A DNA stretch of 64,000 bases. Origin: Allorhizobium ampelinum S4. Lineage in GTDB: Bacteria > Pseudomonadota > Alphaproteobacteria > Rhizobiales > Rhizobiaceae. The notes beneath the pieces were generated by a model. It did not search any database. It worked only from the letters and a program-made list of their open reading frames with translations, and was not told the DNA's origin. Location: positions 147,621 through 211,620 of the forward strand of contig NC_011984.1 in assembly GCF_000016285.1 (NCBI RefSeq), read 5' to 3'. The translations under genes and the position numbers were made by a program. This document shows positions 46,968-56,786 of the stretch, one piece after another; within the stretch, counting starts at the first letter, position 1; every line of letters starts with the position of its first letter.

Positions 46968-47927
46968 ATGACCATTCTTCTTCTGGCCGACCACGACAAT
47001 GTCAGCCTGTCCGACCAGACCGCCAAGACGCTGACCGCAGCTGCCAAGATCGGCGGCGACATCCATGTGCTGGTCTCCGGCAAGGGTGCCAAGGCTGCCG
47101 CCGATGCGGCGGCAAAGCTCTCTGGCGTCTCGAAGGTGCTGCTCGCCGAAAGCGACGATCTCGCCAACAATCTCGCCGAGCCGCTGGCCGACCTGATCGT
47201 TTCCTTGGCAGGCAGCTATGACACGATCATCTCGGCTGCCACCTCGGTCGGCAAGAACGTGCTGCCGCGGGTTGCCGCCCTGCTCGACGTGGCGCAGATC
47301 TCGGAAATCATCGAGGTCGTCTCGTCAGACACCTTCAAGCGGCCGATCTATGCCGGCAATGCCATCCAGACGGTGCAGTCGAGCGATGCCAAGAAGGTCA
47401 TCACCGTCCGCACGGCCTCCTTCGCCTCCGCAGAAGAAACCGGTTCCGCCACGGTCGAAGCCCTTGCGGCCATCGCCAATCCGGGCCTGTCGACCTTCGT
47501 CGGCGACGCGCTGTCGTCCTCCGATCGCCCTGAACTGACGTCTGCAAAGATCATCGTCTCCGGTGGCCGGGCGCTGGGATCTGCGGAAAAATTCCGCGAA
47601 GTCATCCTGCTGCTCGCCGACAAGCTGGGTGCCGCCGTCGGCGCATCGCGCGCCGCCGTCGATGCCGGCTATGCGCCGAACGACTGGCAGGTCGGCCAGA
47701 CCGGCAAGGTTGTCGCCCCGCAGCTCTACATCGCGGTCGGCATCTCGGGCGCCATCCAGCACCTGGCCGGGATGAAGGACTCGAAGGTCATCGTCGCCAT
47801 CAACAAGGACGAGGAAGCGCCGATCTTCCAAATCGCCGACTATGGTCTTGTCGGGGACCTTTTCGAGATCCTGCCGGAGCTCATGAAGGCGATCTCAGAC
47901 AGACATGGCGTTCCAGCAATAGTTTGA
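46968..47927 (+). CDS. etfA: Electron-transfer flavoprotein subunit alpha
   Basis: The 319-residue protein has the N-terminal alpha domain ([20 protein letters not shown]) and the FAD-binding C-terminal domain with [41 protein letters not shown] and [31 protein letters not shown] precedes the ATG. It ends about ten residues longer than most EtfA ([10 protein letters not shown]), perhaps a change of the 3' end at a recombination joint. It pairs with etfB 23 bp upstream. Confidence 0.94.
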   Translation: MTILLLADHDNVSLSDQTAKTLTAAAKIGGDIHVLVSGKGAKAAADAAAKLSGVSKVLLAESDDLANNLAEPLADLIVSLAGSYDTIISAATSVGKNVLPRVAALLDVAQISEIIEVVSSDTFKRPIYAGNAIQTVQSSDAKKVITVRTASFASAEETGSATVEALAAIANPGLSTFVGDALSSSDRPELTSAKIIVSGGRALGSAEKFREVILLLADKLGAAVGASRAAVDAGYAPNDWQVGQTGKVVAPQLYIAVGISGAIQHLAGMKDSKVIVAINKDEEAPIFQIADYGLVGDLFEILPELMKAISDRHGVPAIV

Positions 47928-48033
47928 AGATCGCATGCCCGGATTTCGAGGTTCGGGCTTGTCTCCACAAGATCCGACAGCACGAACAGCCATGGCATCG
48001 AAAAAGAGCGCAAGAGAAGGACTTGGACGGGAT

Positions 48034-48837
48034 ATGAACATTATTTTGGTCGGCGCGGGGAACATGGGTTTCTCCATGCTACAGAAATGGCTGGCAGATA
48101 TGGAGCACCGTTTCTACGTTGTCGAACCCGTGGGCGCGCTGCGGAAGCGCGCCTTGGATGCGGGTGCGGATGCTTTTGCAACGGCCGAGGACCTCCCCGG
48201 GGTCTTTGAAGCCGATGTGGTGGTCGTAGCAACGAAGCCTCAGGCCGTTCCCGAGGCGGTGGCGAAGTACGCTCCTTATATCTCCAAGGAGGGGCTATTC
48301 ATCTCGGTCGCTGCAGGTGTCGACATAAAGACTATGGTCGCAAAGGCAGGTCGCCAGTTCGCGATTGTCCGCTGCATGCCTAACACCGCCGCCGCGATTG
48401 GCGAAGGGATGATAGTATGCTGTCCGAGCGTACAAACGACTCTTTCACAGCGGGATCTGACTGGTCAGCTCATGTCGGCCATAGGTAAGGTGGCGTTCGT
48501 AAACGACGAAATTCACATGGACGCAGTTACGGCCGTGTCTGGCTCCGGTCCTGCCTATCTTTTCCACTTCATCGAAGCATTGGCCAAAGCTGGCGAAACC
48601 GCAGGCCTTGATCCGGAGCTGGCGATGACGCTTGCGAAGCAGACTGTCTTGGGCGCTGCGAGGCTGGCGAGCGAAAGCGACGAGCCTCCGACTACACTGC
48701 GCGAGCAGGTCACAAGTCCCAATGGAACCACCGCAGCAGCGCTCTCCATCCTCATGGACTTGGAAGACGGACTGACCAGCTTGGTTACGAAGGCCGTGGC
48801 GGCAGCGAAAGCGCGATCCATCGAACTAGGACGCTAG
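48034..48837 (+). CDS. proC: Pyrroline-5-carboxylate reductase-family protein
   Basis: The 267-residue protein has N-terminal NADP motif VGAGNMGFSMLQKW, the VRCMPNTAAAIGEG segment, AVSGSGPAYLFHFIEAL and the P5CR signature VTSPNGTTAAALS. It lies about 105 bp after etfA, on the same strand, and may be co-transcribed. Plasmid-borne ProC homologues next to catabolic dehydrogenases can act on other cyclic imines. Here reduction of a pyrroline or imine product of the neighbouring dehydrogenase is a reasonable guess, but ordinary proline synthesis cannot be ruled out. Confidence 0.9.
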   Translation: MNIILVGAGNMGFSMLQKWLADMEHRFYVVEPVGALRKRALDAGADAFATAEDLPGVFEADVVVVATKPQAVPEAVAKYAPYISKEGLFISVAAGVDIKTMVAKAGRQFAIVRCMPNTAAAIGEGMIVCCPSVQTTLSQRDLTGQLMSAIGKVAFVNDEIHMDAVTAVSGSGPAYLFHFIEALAKAGETAGLDPELAMTLAKQTVLGAARLASESDEPPTTLREQVTSPNGTTAAALSILMDLEDGLTSLVTKAVAAAKARSIELGR

Positions 48838-49224
48838 TTATGCGATCAATCCGGCGATGTCGAATGACGGATGCTGCCGAGTTTCAGCGTCACGTCACAC
48901 ATACGCAGGAATCATGCCCAGACTGTGCGCAAGGATAATGCGAACGTATTGTTTGTCGCGGTGAAGAGTTCCTAGCAAAGCGGGCTCTGTATGGTGCGGG
49001 AATTCGACATCGCGAAAGTCCAGCAGAGCTTCCCAACATCTGCGGACAGCTGATTATCCGACCTTTTCGCGCACTGCGCGATAGAACCAAGAACCTACAG
49101 TTTCGCCTCCGAGACGTTGGCCACGTTTAGGGAGCTTTTTATAGGTTTAAAATTGACAAATGCCGGCCGCTCATGTCCAAACAGCAGCGATCAGGACGGA
49201 AACGCCGACAAGAGTGATGGCATC
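48838..49224. other. Non-coding region after proC-like gene
   Basis: About 390 bp contain no gene that I can support. Its right side runs into an IS remnant. Confidence 0.4.
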
Positions 49225-49435
49225 TTCGGATGCTTAGACAAGCGCCGTCAAACTGAACTCGCCCCGCACTCTCAGGCCCGCATCAGGAACGCGCCGTGGT
49301 ACATCCACTGTTTGATCGTCCCAAACGGATGCTCGACACTTTCGCGCCTCCGATCGAATGTCGGACGCGCCGCCAACCTTGCCGCCATGCGATCAAGAGA
49401 GCGACGCGTTCGTTCCCGCTGAACAACGCTTAATC
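49225..49435 (-). pseudogene. IS1182-like transposase, C-terminal remnant
   Basis: On the minus strand the frame reads ERTRRSLDRMAARLAARPTF, then DRRRESVEHPFGTIKQWM and YHGAFLMRA. After a one-base slip it continues RVRGEFSLTALV and ends. EHPFGTIKxWM is the conserved C-terminal block of IS1182-type transposases. About 65 residues survive, so the element is dead. The plus-strand frame 49117-49422 is its shadow. Confidence 0.75.
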
Positions 49436-49696
49436 AGGCGACAGCCTTGGTGTCCGAAGGGATCGATATTGTCGCACTGGCCGCGACGACAGATGGCCGA
49501 CATGTCAGCGCTTATCTTGATGTTCTTTAGCAAGGGTAAGCGACCTTTTCTCCCACCGCGTCGTCGAAGTTAGCTGTTCCAAAAGCTCACACCGACATGG
49601 AGATAAAGCAAATTTATCATCTTCCTTGTTCCGTATACCTCGAAGGGCGGCTGTTCGATGCAGTCGCGAAGAACATGACACGGAAAGGATTTGCAG

Positions 49697-50950
49697 ATGT
49701 CTGTTACCACCACTGTTAGTCAGATCGAAGCCAACGGAAGAACTTATCGCTGGCCGGTGCGTCCGACTGTTGTCATTTGCTTCGACGGCTGCGACCCTGC
49801 CTATCTTGCGGCTTCGGGACCTGCCGGTCATATCCCCACATTAAGCGGTTTCCTAAACGATGGCTTTTACGCTATCGCTGATGCTGCGATGCCGACCTTC
49901 ACCAATCCCAACAACGTTTCGATTGTCTGCGGTGCTCCCCCGGTCGTTCACGGTGTCGCCGGCAACTATTATCTGGACCGCGAGACCAAACAGGAAGTCA
50001 TGATGCTCGATGCACGCCTAATGCGAGCGCCGACGATCCTTTCGCAATTCTCCAAGGCGGGTGCCAAGATTGCCGTCGTGACTGCCAAAGACAAGCTTCG
50101 AAAGGCGCTGGCGCACGAGATGCAGGGCATTGCCGTCTCGGCGCAGTATGCCGACAAGTGCACGATCGAGGAAAATGGCATCGAAGACTTGACCGGTCTC
50201 GTCGGGCGGGGAACGCCGGACCAGTATTCATCGGACCTATCTCTTTTCGTGCTGGACGCCGGTATCCGCCTGCTTGAGACACGCCCTCTCGACATTCTCT
50301 ATCTCTCGCTCTCCGACCTGGTCCAGCACAAGCATGCTCCCGATGCGCCTGAAGCCCACGAGTTCATGAAGGATGTCGACGATCGTCTAGCGCGTCTGAT
50401 CGATCTGGGTGCAACGATCGGCATTGTTGCGGATCATGGGATGAACGACCTCTCTCGCGCTGATGGCACACCAAACGTCGTCTATCTCGGAGACATCCTC
50501 GACGAAGAATTCGGCGAAGGCTCGACGCGGGTAATCTGCCCAATTACCGATCCCTTCGTGAAGCATCACGGCGCGCTCGGCGGTTTTGTGCGCGTTCACC
50601 TCATGAAGGACGGTCTTGATCGCAATGAGATCCTGAAAGCGATCCGCACCCTTCCTGGTGTTGAAGTCGCGTTGACCGGAGAGCAGGCTGCGGCCCAATT
50701 CGAGTTTCCGTTGGATCGCGAAGCCGATATCGTAGTCATTTCATGCCGCGGCGTCGCGCTCGGCGCACGCAACATCGATCACGACATCTCTCAGCTTGCC
50801 GGCGAGCGACTTCGCTCACACGGTAGCCTTGCCGAACAACAGGTTCCTTTCATCATCTCGCATCCATTGAACGAGACTTACGCAAAACGCTCGATCGCAA
50901 ATCTGCGTAATTTCGACGTGTTCGACTACGCGCTCAACGGTACGCTCTGA
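49697..50950 (+). CDS. phnA: Phosphonoacetate hydrolase
   Basis: The 417-residue alkaline-phosphatase-superfamily protein has the metal-site series ICFDGCDPAYL, PTFTNPNN (Thr nucleophile), SLSDLVQHKH, GIVADHGMND and RSHGS. It splits phosphonoacetate into acetate and phosphate, releasing phosphorus from a C-P bond. ATG 49697 follows AAAGGA; TTG 49691 is an alternative. It is convergent with a LysR gene, the usual phnA regulator type, and beyond that lie decayed transporter genes for phosphonate. The gene looks complete. Confidence 0.93.
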   Translation: MSVTTTVSQIEANGRTYRWPVRPTVVICFDGCDPAYLAASGPAGHIPTLSGFLNDGFYAIADAAMPTFTNPNNVSIVCGAPPVVHGVAGNYYLDRETKQEVMMLDARLMRAPTILSQFSKAGAKIAVVTAKDKLRKALAHEMQGIAVSAQYADKCTIEENGIEDLTGLVGRGTPDQYSSDLSLFVLDAGIRLLETRPLDILYLSLSDLVQHKHAPDAPEAHEFMKDVDDRLARLIDLGATIGIVADHGMNDLSRADGTPNVVYLGDILDEEFGEGSTRVICPITDPFVKHHGALGGFVRVHLMKDGLDRNEILKAIRTLPGVEVALTGEQAAAQFEFPLDREADIVVISCRGVALGARNIDHDISQLAGERLRSHGSLAEQQVPFIISHPLNETYAKRSIANLRNFDVFDYALNGTL

Positions 50951-50973
50951 CACGAAAGTCAAGTAGGTCCGGT

Positions 50974-51897
50974 TTATCTCGTTTCGGCATATTGAGCCAC
51001 CGAAGGGATAGCGCGCTTAATCCAGTCCACAAACCCCTTGGCTAAATTTCCCGCGCCGGACGCGGGATTGACGAAAACCTGGTAGCTCGGGCCTTGGATC
51101 CGCGATTGAGGAAACAGCTCCACGAGCTCGCCGCGTGACAGCTGATCCTCGATCAGGTAGGTCGGAACCACCAAGGCGCCGCGGCCCGCGAACATGGCGT
51201 CCAGGGCGATATAGAAATGCGGCAACTTGGTTGCCTGACGCGCCATTGCCACCGGCAGACCAGCCAGCTTCAGCCAGTTCATTAGTTCACCATGACGCGT
51301 TGATACATCGATCAAGCCAATCTGAGACAGTTGATCTCCCTGCCCCATGCGATAGCTCTCAGCGACCCGCGCCGTAGCCACCAGTGACAGTGTCTCGGCA
51401 AAAAGCGACTGGGGCAGAAATTGCGGTGGTATCAAGCCGCCCCTCCGGATCGCGATGTCGAATTCCATCTCGAGCCAATTGTCGGGCGTATGCGTGGGCC
51501 GCACCATCACGTCCGTCTCACCTGCGGATGTGTGAAACTCGCCAAGCTTCGGTATCAGCCAACGCATTGCCAAGGTCGCGGGAGCAATGACGCGAAGTAC
51601 CGGCGGCTTTGCGGCCCGTTTGGGATGTAGCTCATCAAGTGCGTCCTGTATTTCATCGAATGCGTTGCCCAACACAGCCGCTACACGCCCGATCTCTGCT
51701 GTCGGAATCATTCCTTTGCGCTTCTCAAGAAAGAGCGGCTGCCCGATCCATACTTCCAGCTGTGACAGCTGCTTGCTGACCGCGCTATGGGTGATCGACA
51801 GCTCATCCGCTGCAGCCGTTACGCTTTGGTTCCTGACCACGCTTTCCAAGAACAGCAATGACTTCAGCGGTGGAAGGCGGCGTTTTCGCTGTTCCAT
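50974..51897 (-). CDS. LysR-family regulator of the phosphonoacetate locus
   Basis: The 307-residue protein has a GcvA-type N-terminal helix-turn-helix (FLESVVRNQSVTAAADELSITHSAVSKQLSQLE, about residues 16-50) and an effector domain (VLRVIAPATLAMRWLIPKLGEF). It faces phnA tail to tail and is divergent from the former phnD. A palindrome CACTACATCTAGTGTAGTG at 51934-51952, just upstream, fits a LysR binding site. It probably activates phosphonoacetate use in response to phosphonoacetate. Confidence 0.9.
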   Translation of the reverse strand: MEQRKRRLPPLKSLLFLESVVRNQSVTAAADELSITHSAVSKQLSQLEVWIGQPLFLEKRKGMIPTAEIGRVAAVLGNAFDEIQDALDELHPKRAAKPPVLRVIAPATLAMRWLIPKLGEFHTSAGETDVMVRPTHTPDNWLEMEFDIAIRRGGLIPPQFLPQSLFAETLSLVATARVAESYRMGQGDQLSQIGLIDVSTRHGELMNWLKLAGLPVAMARQATKLPHFYIALDAMFAGRGALVVPTYLIEDQLSRGELVELFPQSRIQGPSYQVFVNPASGAGNLAKGFVDWIKRAIPSVAQYAETR

Positions 51898-52379
51898 TCA
51901 CTCAAGCTCCTTCCGCCATAAAGTCACTGTACGCACTACATCTAGTGTAGTGAAATGCAGATGCGTATATATGTCGATCTGTAAAGTCAAGCCAGTCTTT
52001 TTATACAACGTTTGTGACGCGCTTATCACAAGTAAGGAAAAGCTTCATGCGTCGTCTTCTCTATTCGGCGTGGTGAGGTCAAGCACCTTCTGACTGTCCG
52101 CAGCTATGGCTATTGATGTCTTCGCAGTATCGCGCTTCTCTCCGGGATCGGCCTGTGTGGCCCTCCCACTATGGGACCAGAAGAATGAGGCGGAACAATC
52201 TAATCGGCGACCTGATCGCAATAAACGACCGTACCAAGACAACAAGCGAACTCACCCCATCCGTCGTCCTGCGAAGGACATCTTTCCACCGGCGGCGGAA
52301 TCTTCTTGTCTCCTTTTTTCTCGTTACCCGGGTTGCTAATTACGCAGCAACAGGCAAGCTCTCCCGTGTCCAGCAGAAT
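51898..52379. other. Region between LysR gene and phnD remnant
   Basis: About 480 bp include the LysR operator. The frames starting at 52106 and 52113 have no recognised N-terminal portion; the region may be the lost signal-peptide end of phnD or unrelated DNA. Confidence 0.4.
51934..51952. promoter_or_regulatory. LysR-type operator palindrome
   Basis: CACTACATCTAGTGTAGTG has perfect seven-base arms around TCTAG, 37 bp upstream of the LysR ATG and in front of the former phnD gene. It contains the T-N11-A pattern of LysR sites. Confidence 0.7.
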
Positions 52380-53063
52380 TCGGTTCGGTCACTCCACGTG
52401 CGATGCATGATCACCGGGCTGGAGATAAAGTTTCTCCCTGTCAGCTCGCGCACTGCCGCCGTCGACGCTATGAATTCGGGACAACTCGAGCTCGCTCTGA
52501 CGGGCCCATCCGAATATCTCGTCATGCACCAGTTATCTAAAGCTGACGTGATCGTTGGTTGGCAGCGTCCTGACTATTCGCTCAAGTCGTCACGATCGCC
52601 GGCCGGGGCATCAATATGGTCAAAGATCTCAAGGGAAAGAAGATCGCCTTTGGTTCTTCTGCCGGCTCCACATCCACTCATCTTGGGCCGGCGCAGGCGC
52701 TGGCCGACCAAGGCCTGAAATACAGCGACGATTACCAGTCGCTTCACATCGACCGGAACGTTGCCATCCAGGCGTTGATAGACGGCGACCTTGATGCTGT
52801 AGGCATGAGCTTCGACCACCTGCCCCAACGATCCGCTGATGGCGAGCGCAAAGGCTGACCCAGCTGTGGTCGCAAAGATCAAGAATGCGTCACAGAGCAT
52901 GGCTCGGAAACTGCTGAGCGCCATTCTTGATGGTACCGACGACAATCAGAAATATGCCCGAGGCGTGTTCCAGAGTAAGATCGCAGGCAGCGACTACGAC
53001 TACGTCCGTGCCATGTACAATACGATTGGCATCAAGTCGTTTGGGAAATTTATTGATGAGTAA
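52380..53063 (+). pseudogene. phnD: Phosphonate-binding protein gene phnD, decayed
   Basis: PhnD-type blocks occur in three frames in order: KFLPVSSRTAAVDAMNSGQL then LTGPSEYLVMHQ and DVIVGWQRPDY; then QVVTIAGRGINMVKDLKGKK and FGSSAGSTSTHLGPAQAL; then KADPAVVAKIKNASQSMARK and SDYDYVRAMYNTIGI to a TAA at 53061-53063. Frame changes lie near 52580 and 52847, and the signal-peptide end is missing. Intact PhnD delivers phosphonate to its ABC importer. The matching transporter is also broken, so phosphonoacetate must enter by another route. Confidence 0.82.
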
Positions 53064-53325
53064 CCTGATCCATGGCCGCGGCACGCTGGCGACGCGGCCA
53101 AACCTCGTGTCCAGACCTGGCATCGAGGGAGAGCAAGTCGGCGATGCATACAGCTTGTCTTGCCACGACGTCTTCAAATCCTATTCATCGACCGGCGGTC
53201 TGGGTCCTTCATGGCGTGTCGTTAGAAATCGCTGAAGGCGACGGCGTTGCCCTAATCGGAGCGAACGGATCCAGGAAATCGACGCTGCTGAAAAGCGTCG
53301 TCGGGCTGAATGCCATCGCCTGCCG
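53055..53325 (+). pseudogene. phnC: Phosphonate ABC transporter ATPase phnC, 5' remnant
   Basis: An ATG overlapping the phnD stop opens MSNLIHGRGTL. YSLSCHDVFKSYSS leads in, and in the next frame LHGVSLEIAEGDGVALIG and ANGSRKSTLLKSVVGL follow. The Walker A reads GANGSRKST where the family has GANGSGKST, so the P-loop Gly is lost, besides the frameshift. Likeness ends near 53325, about 110 bp before the trbI stop; this is the right boundary of the cargo. Confidence 0.8.
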
Positions 53326-53436
53326 ACTAAAATCTGTCGTCCAGTGTCCAGCAGGCGGCGACTGCGGTCCTGCAAGCGATGTCGTAAGATCGCGAATGCG
53401 CTAATGCCTTGATGGCATTTGAACAGCGGACCAGCG

Positions 53437-54750
53437 TTAGTTTCTGTAAGCGCTTGGAAAAACAATGTCCTGATCGACAAGGACGTTGAACCTGTAGCCA
53501 GGTTGGATCTCCAGCGTCGGCTGGACGTCCATGTTTCTCTGTATAGTTCGGTCTGCGACACGGCCGAAGGTTTCCGCGAAATTCCTCCGCGCCGCATCCG
53601 AGGCAGTATCCTGCGTCGCCAGCGTCGAGCTCTGCGGTACAGCCATATCGATCCCGGTGCCGATTACCGCAATGAGGATGGCCGAGCCGAAGGTCTGAAG
53701 CCACTTGCGGTCGACCTTGTCGCGGAAACCGCTGTAGCCCTGCGCGTCTGTGCCAGCCATGCCACCGATCTGAAGCGTCGAGCCGTTCGGGAAGATGATG
53801 TCGGTCCAGACGACCAGAACACGGCTCTGGCCGAACGACACCTTGCTGTCATAACGGCCGAACAGTTTCGTTCCCTGCGGGATCAGGAGCCGATGTCCCG
53901 TAGCTGAGTCATAGACGTTCTGGCTCACCTGGGCGGTGATGCGACCGGGAAGATCGGAATTGATCCCGGTGATCAATGTCGCGGGAATAACCGAGCCGCG
54001 CTTGAGTTCGTAAAGCGACTGCTGGGGGACGACACGGTTTGGCAGGTAGCCAAGTTCCTTGAGGTCGGCATTAAAGAAGTCCTCCTTGGACTTCTGGCCG
54101 TTAGGATCAACATTTTGCCCGCCAAGACCCGCACGAACAGCGGCTGCGTACAGGTCGGATGCGCCAGGTGTCATTGCAGTGGAAACGCCATTCGTCGTCG
54201 CGGCCGCCGTGTCGTTTGTGTCCGCTCCCCGCTTGTCGAACTTTCCGCGATCGACAGCGATCGGCGAATCATAGGCGGCGTCATTGGCCTGCAGCCGGGC
54301 CATTCTCTGGCGCTGCCGCTCGCGAAGATATTGCTCTTCCTGCTCGCGCTGCAAACGGGCGCGCCAGACCTTTTCAGATTCCAGTTGCTGTTCCGGCCGT
54401 GCCTCTTCCCTTTGACCGGGCTGCGGTGTGAACGGATTGACGGAGCGCTTCTCCTCTTGCGTCTCGACCGGCGTCGGCTGCAGCGTCGTCACCTGCTGCG
54501 GCTCGCCGATGATGCCGTCGGAAACGCCACGCTTGATCTGATCGGCGAAGGTCGACGCCGGATTGCCGGAGCTTGTGTCCGGTCCGGTATCGCGGAAATA
54601 TAGCCCGCGCGACGACAGGCCGTAGAAGATGACCGCGAGGAAGGCGACCACCAGCACGACCACGACGATGATCGGGAGACGGTTTATCCGGCGCATGCCG
54701 GGGCCTGTCTCCTCGTTGACAGTGCCGCCGAGCTTGAGCGATTGAACCAT
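53437..54750 (-). CDS. trbI: TrbI, T4SS core-complex (VirB10-like) protein
   Basis: The 437-residue VirB10-like protein has a cytoplasmic start, a membrane helix at about 25-45 (IIVVVVLVVAFLAVIFYG), a long Pro/Gln/Arg-rich periplasmic linker and a C-terminal TrbI domain (LIPQGTKLFGRYDSKVSFGQ, WTDIIFPNGSTLQIGGMAG, LVDQDIVFPSAY). It bridges inner and outer membranes in the mating-pair channel. It is the last gene of the trb operon and is complete, although the cargo joins about 110 bp downstream. Confidence 0.95.
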   Translation of the reverse strand: MVQSLKLGGTVNEETGPGMRRINRLPIIVVVVLVVAFLAVIFYGLSSRGLYFRDTGPDTSSGNPASTFADQIKRGVSDGIIGEPQQVTTLQPTPVETQEEKRSVNPFTPQPGQREEARPEQQLESEKVWRARLQREQEEQYLRERQRQRMARLQANDAAYDSPIAVDRGKFDKRGADTNDTAAATTNGVSTAMTPGASDLYAAAVRAGLGGQNVDPNGQKSKEDFFNADLKELGYLPNRVVPQQSLYELKRGSVIPATLITGINSDLPGRITAQVSQNVYDSATGHRLLIPQGTKLFGRYDSKVSFGQSRVLVVWTDIIFPNGSTLQIGGMAGTDAQGYSGFRDKVDRKWLQTFGSAILIAVIGTGIDMAVPQSSTLATQDTASDAARRNFAETFGRVADRTIQRNMDVQPTLEIQPGYRFNVLVDQDIVFPSAYRN

Positions 54751-54761
54751 GGCGCCCTCCC

Positions 54762-55241
54762 CTACCCGCGTTGCATGACCGAGAGCGCGCTCGCCGGCTG
54801 CGCACCAGTCGCGGTGACGGTATAGGCGCGGCCGAGCTCGACGCTGTTGGTCGACAGCCGCGCGAGCACCTGACCCTCGAAGGGAATAACGACGTAGCCG
54901 AGGGGCACGGTGCGCTTCGTACTGTCGGTCTTCTGGTCGGTCACAACGGCATAGCCCCAGCCTTTCAGGGCCGCTTCCAGCGCTTGCCCGAAGGGCGAGC
55001 TATCCTGCCTCAGCGAGACGGTCGCGGTTCCGGGGCCAATCTGCTCGGCGAGCCTGCTCACCATGTCGCCGGCAATGGCGCTTGCCGCCGGCCCCGAGAT
55101 CTCGGTAGGCGCGTTGCTGGAGGTCAATCCATCCGTTCCGAGCGACTGGCATCCGGAAAGGAGGAGGGCGAGGGCGCAGGCGGCAGCGAGGCTGCGGAGG
55201 GGGTGCAAGGGCGGCGTGCGGGAGGAGAGGCTTCGCATCAC
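54762..55241 (-). CDS. trbH: TrbH, conjugation lipoprotein (VirB7-like position)
   Basis: The 159-residue protein carries a lipoprotein signal with lipobox LLLSGC near residue 31. It stabilises the outer-membrane part of the channel in this family. The start is GTG 55241 or ATG 55238. The GTG overlaps the trbG stop by four bases, a pattern repeated elsewhere in the operon. Confidence 0.9.
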   Translation of the reverse strand: MMRSLSSRTPPLHPLRSLAAACALALLLSGCQSLGTDGLTSSNAPTEISGPAASAIAGDMVSRLAEQIGPGTATVSLRQDSSPFGQALEAALKGWGYAVVTDQKTDSTKRTVPLGYVVIPFEGQVLARLSTNSVELGRAYTVTATGAQPASALSVMQRG

Positions 55242-56104
55242 CGCCCTCCCCGCCGGATCGTCACCTTCTCCTGTTTCCAGCCGACGCCGGAAACAAGGAC
55301 CGCACGATCGACGTGATAGTCGACCACCATCATGTCACCCTTCATCCGGTAGTTGACGATGCGGTTCTGTCCTCCCGAGACGACAAAGAGAACCGGCGCG
55401 TCCTGGCTGGAGATCGAGCGCGGGAACTGGATGTAGGTCTTTTCCCCGTCACTATAGACCCGTGTCGGCCGCCAGCCGGCATTGCCGGAGACCGAATACG
55501 AGAAATTCAACTGCTCGGCCGGGACGCCGGTGCCGGGGATCGTGCTTGCCTCCATCCGCGCGTTGATGTCAGCGAGCTTGGTGGAAACGTCTTCCGGATA
55601 TTCGAAGCCGACGCGGGCCATGTATTGGTTTGCATGCGACTTGAGCTGGATGTGATAGGTGCGGCGCGAGGTTGTCACCACCATCGAGGTGACAAGGTTC
55701 GGCTCGGATGGCTTGACGATCAGGTGGATCGCCTGCCCTCCCGCCGCTCCTGACGTTGCGGGCTCGACCTTCCACCTGACGGTGTCGCCGACCAGCACGT
55801 CGCGAACCACCTCGCCGCTCTGGAGCTCGATATCGCAGACCTGCAAGGGCGAACAAACCACGGAGGGCTGCACCTCGCCGTAGAGGAAGATCACCTTCCC
55901 GTCCGGTCCTTTCGTGACAAGTCCGCGTGATCCGCGCCACTGGGTGGAAATTCCCATCCCCTTCGCCTCATTGGCGGTGACGCCATCGGCTGCGAGCGCG
56001 CGTGAGGAAAGAAAAGCCGAAAACGGCACGATGACGGCGAGGATCGTTGCAGCAGTCAGGGTGACCGAAAAACGTCTCAGTCGAATGTTCATGTTCGGGG
56101 CCAT
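55238..56104 (-). CDS. trbG: TrbG, T4SS outer-membrane complex protein (VirB9-like)
   Basis: The 288-residue secreted protein has a signal peptide (cleavage near SRALA) and VirB9-type blocks ([64 protein letters not shown]). ATG 56104 is chosen over TTG 56113 and ATG 56092. It overlaps the start of trbH. It forms the periplasmic/outer-membrane ring with TrbI and TrbH. Confidence 0.93.
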   Translation of the reverse strand: MAPNMNIRLRRFSVTLTAATILAVIVPFSAFLSSRALAADGVTANEAKGMGISTQWRGSRGLVTKGPDGKVIFLYGEVQPSVVCSPLQVCDIELQSGEVVRDVLVGDTVRWKVEPATSGAAGGQAIHLIVKPSEPNLVTSMVVTTSRRTYHIQLKSHANQYMARVGFEYPEDVSTKLADINARMEASTIPGTGVPAEQLNFSYSVSGNAGWRPTRVYSDGEKTYIQFPRSISSQDAPVLFVVSGGQNRIVNYRMKGDMMVVDYHVDRAVLVSGVGWKQEKVTIRRGGR

Positions 56105-56109
56105 GCCTT

Positions 56110-56772
56110 TCAAAGCTGCGCGGTCCAGTCGAGATCCCGGAGATAGAGACCGATCGGGTTAAGCCGGATGACGCCCTCGTCCTGCGGTGGCGTCAGCGTT
56201 ACGGTGGCAATGCCGCGGAACCGGCGTGTGGCGGTCTCCTTGCCGCGGCGGTCGCGCTCGAACTCCGTCCAGTCGATCTGGTAGGACTGGTTCGACAGCG
56301 CCACGATGTTGTTGACCTCGACGGCGACGGTGGCGTTCTTTGCCTTCTCGAAGGGCGAAGAGGAGCGGAACCAGGCGTTGACCTTCTCGGTCGCAGGATC
56401 TGAGGTCCGAAGCAGCGCATAGGTGCGGTCGATATATTGTTTCTGCACCACAGCGTCGGGCGTCACCGACCGGAAGTTCGAAACGAAACTGCCGAGCGTG
56501 GCGCGCACCACGCGCGGGTCGGCATATTCGATCTGCTGGGGAAATCCGGCGTTCGAGGCCGTACCGAGCTTGTCCACTTCCACGATATACGGGACGAGCT
56601 TGACCTGCGTGCTCTGGAAGAGCGCGTAGGAAAAGCCGATCACCGCCATGGTCATCCCGGTGACGCCGACCAGACGCCACGCCGCGGCCGCCTTGACATA
56701 GGAGCCGTAGCGCTCGTTCCATTCCGTTCTCGCAGCGATATAGGGATTGTCGGGCGGGGTGCGTCCGGCCAT
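56110..56772 (-). CDS. trbF: TrbF, T4SS inner-membrane protein (VirB8-like)
   Basis: The 220-residue protein has one N-terminal helix (about 35-55) and a periplasmic VirB8-like domain ([54 protein letters not shown]). It helps assemble the channel. Start ATG 56772 follows the trbL stop by about 14 bp. Confidence 0.94.
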   Translation of the reverse strand: MAGRTPPDNPYIAARTEWNERYGSYVKAAAAWRLVGVTGMTMAVIGFSYALFQSTQVKLVPYIVEVDKLGTASNAGFPQQIEYADPRVVRATLGSFVSNFRSVTPDAVVQKQYIDRTYALLRTSDPATEKVNAWFRSSSPFEKAKNATVAVEVNNIVALSNQSYQIDWTEFERDRRGKETATRRFRGIATVTLTPPQDEGVIRLNPIGLYLRDLDWTAQL

Positions 56773-56786
56773 GTGCGGTCAGCCTC

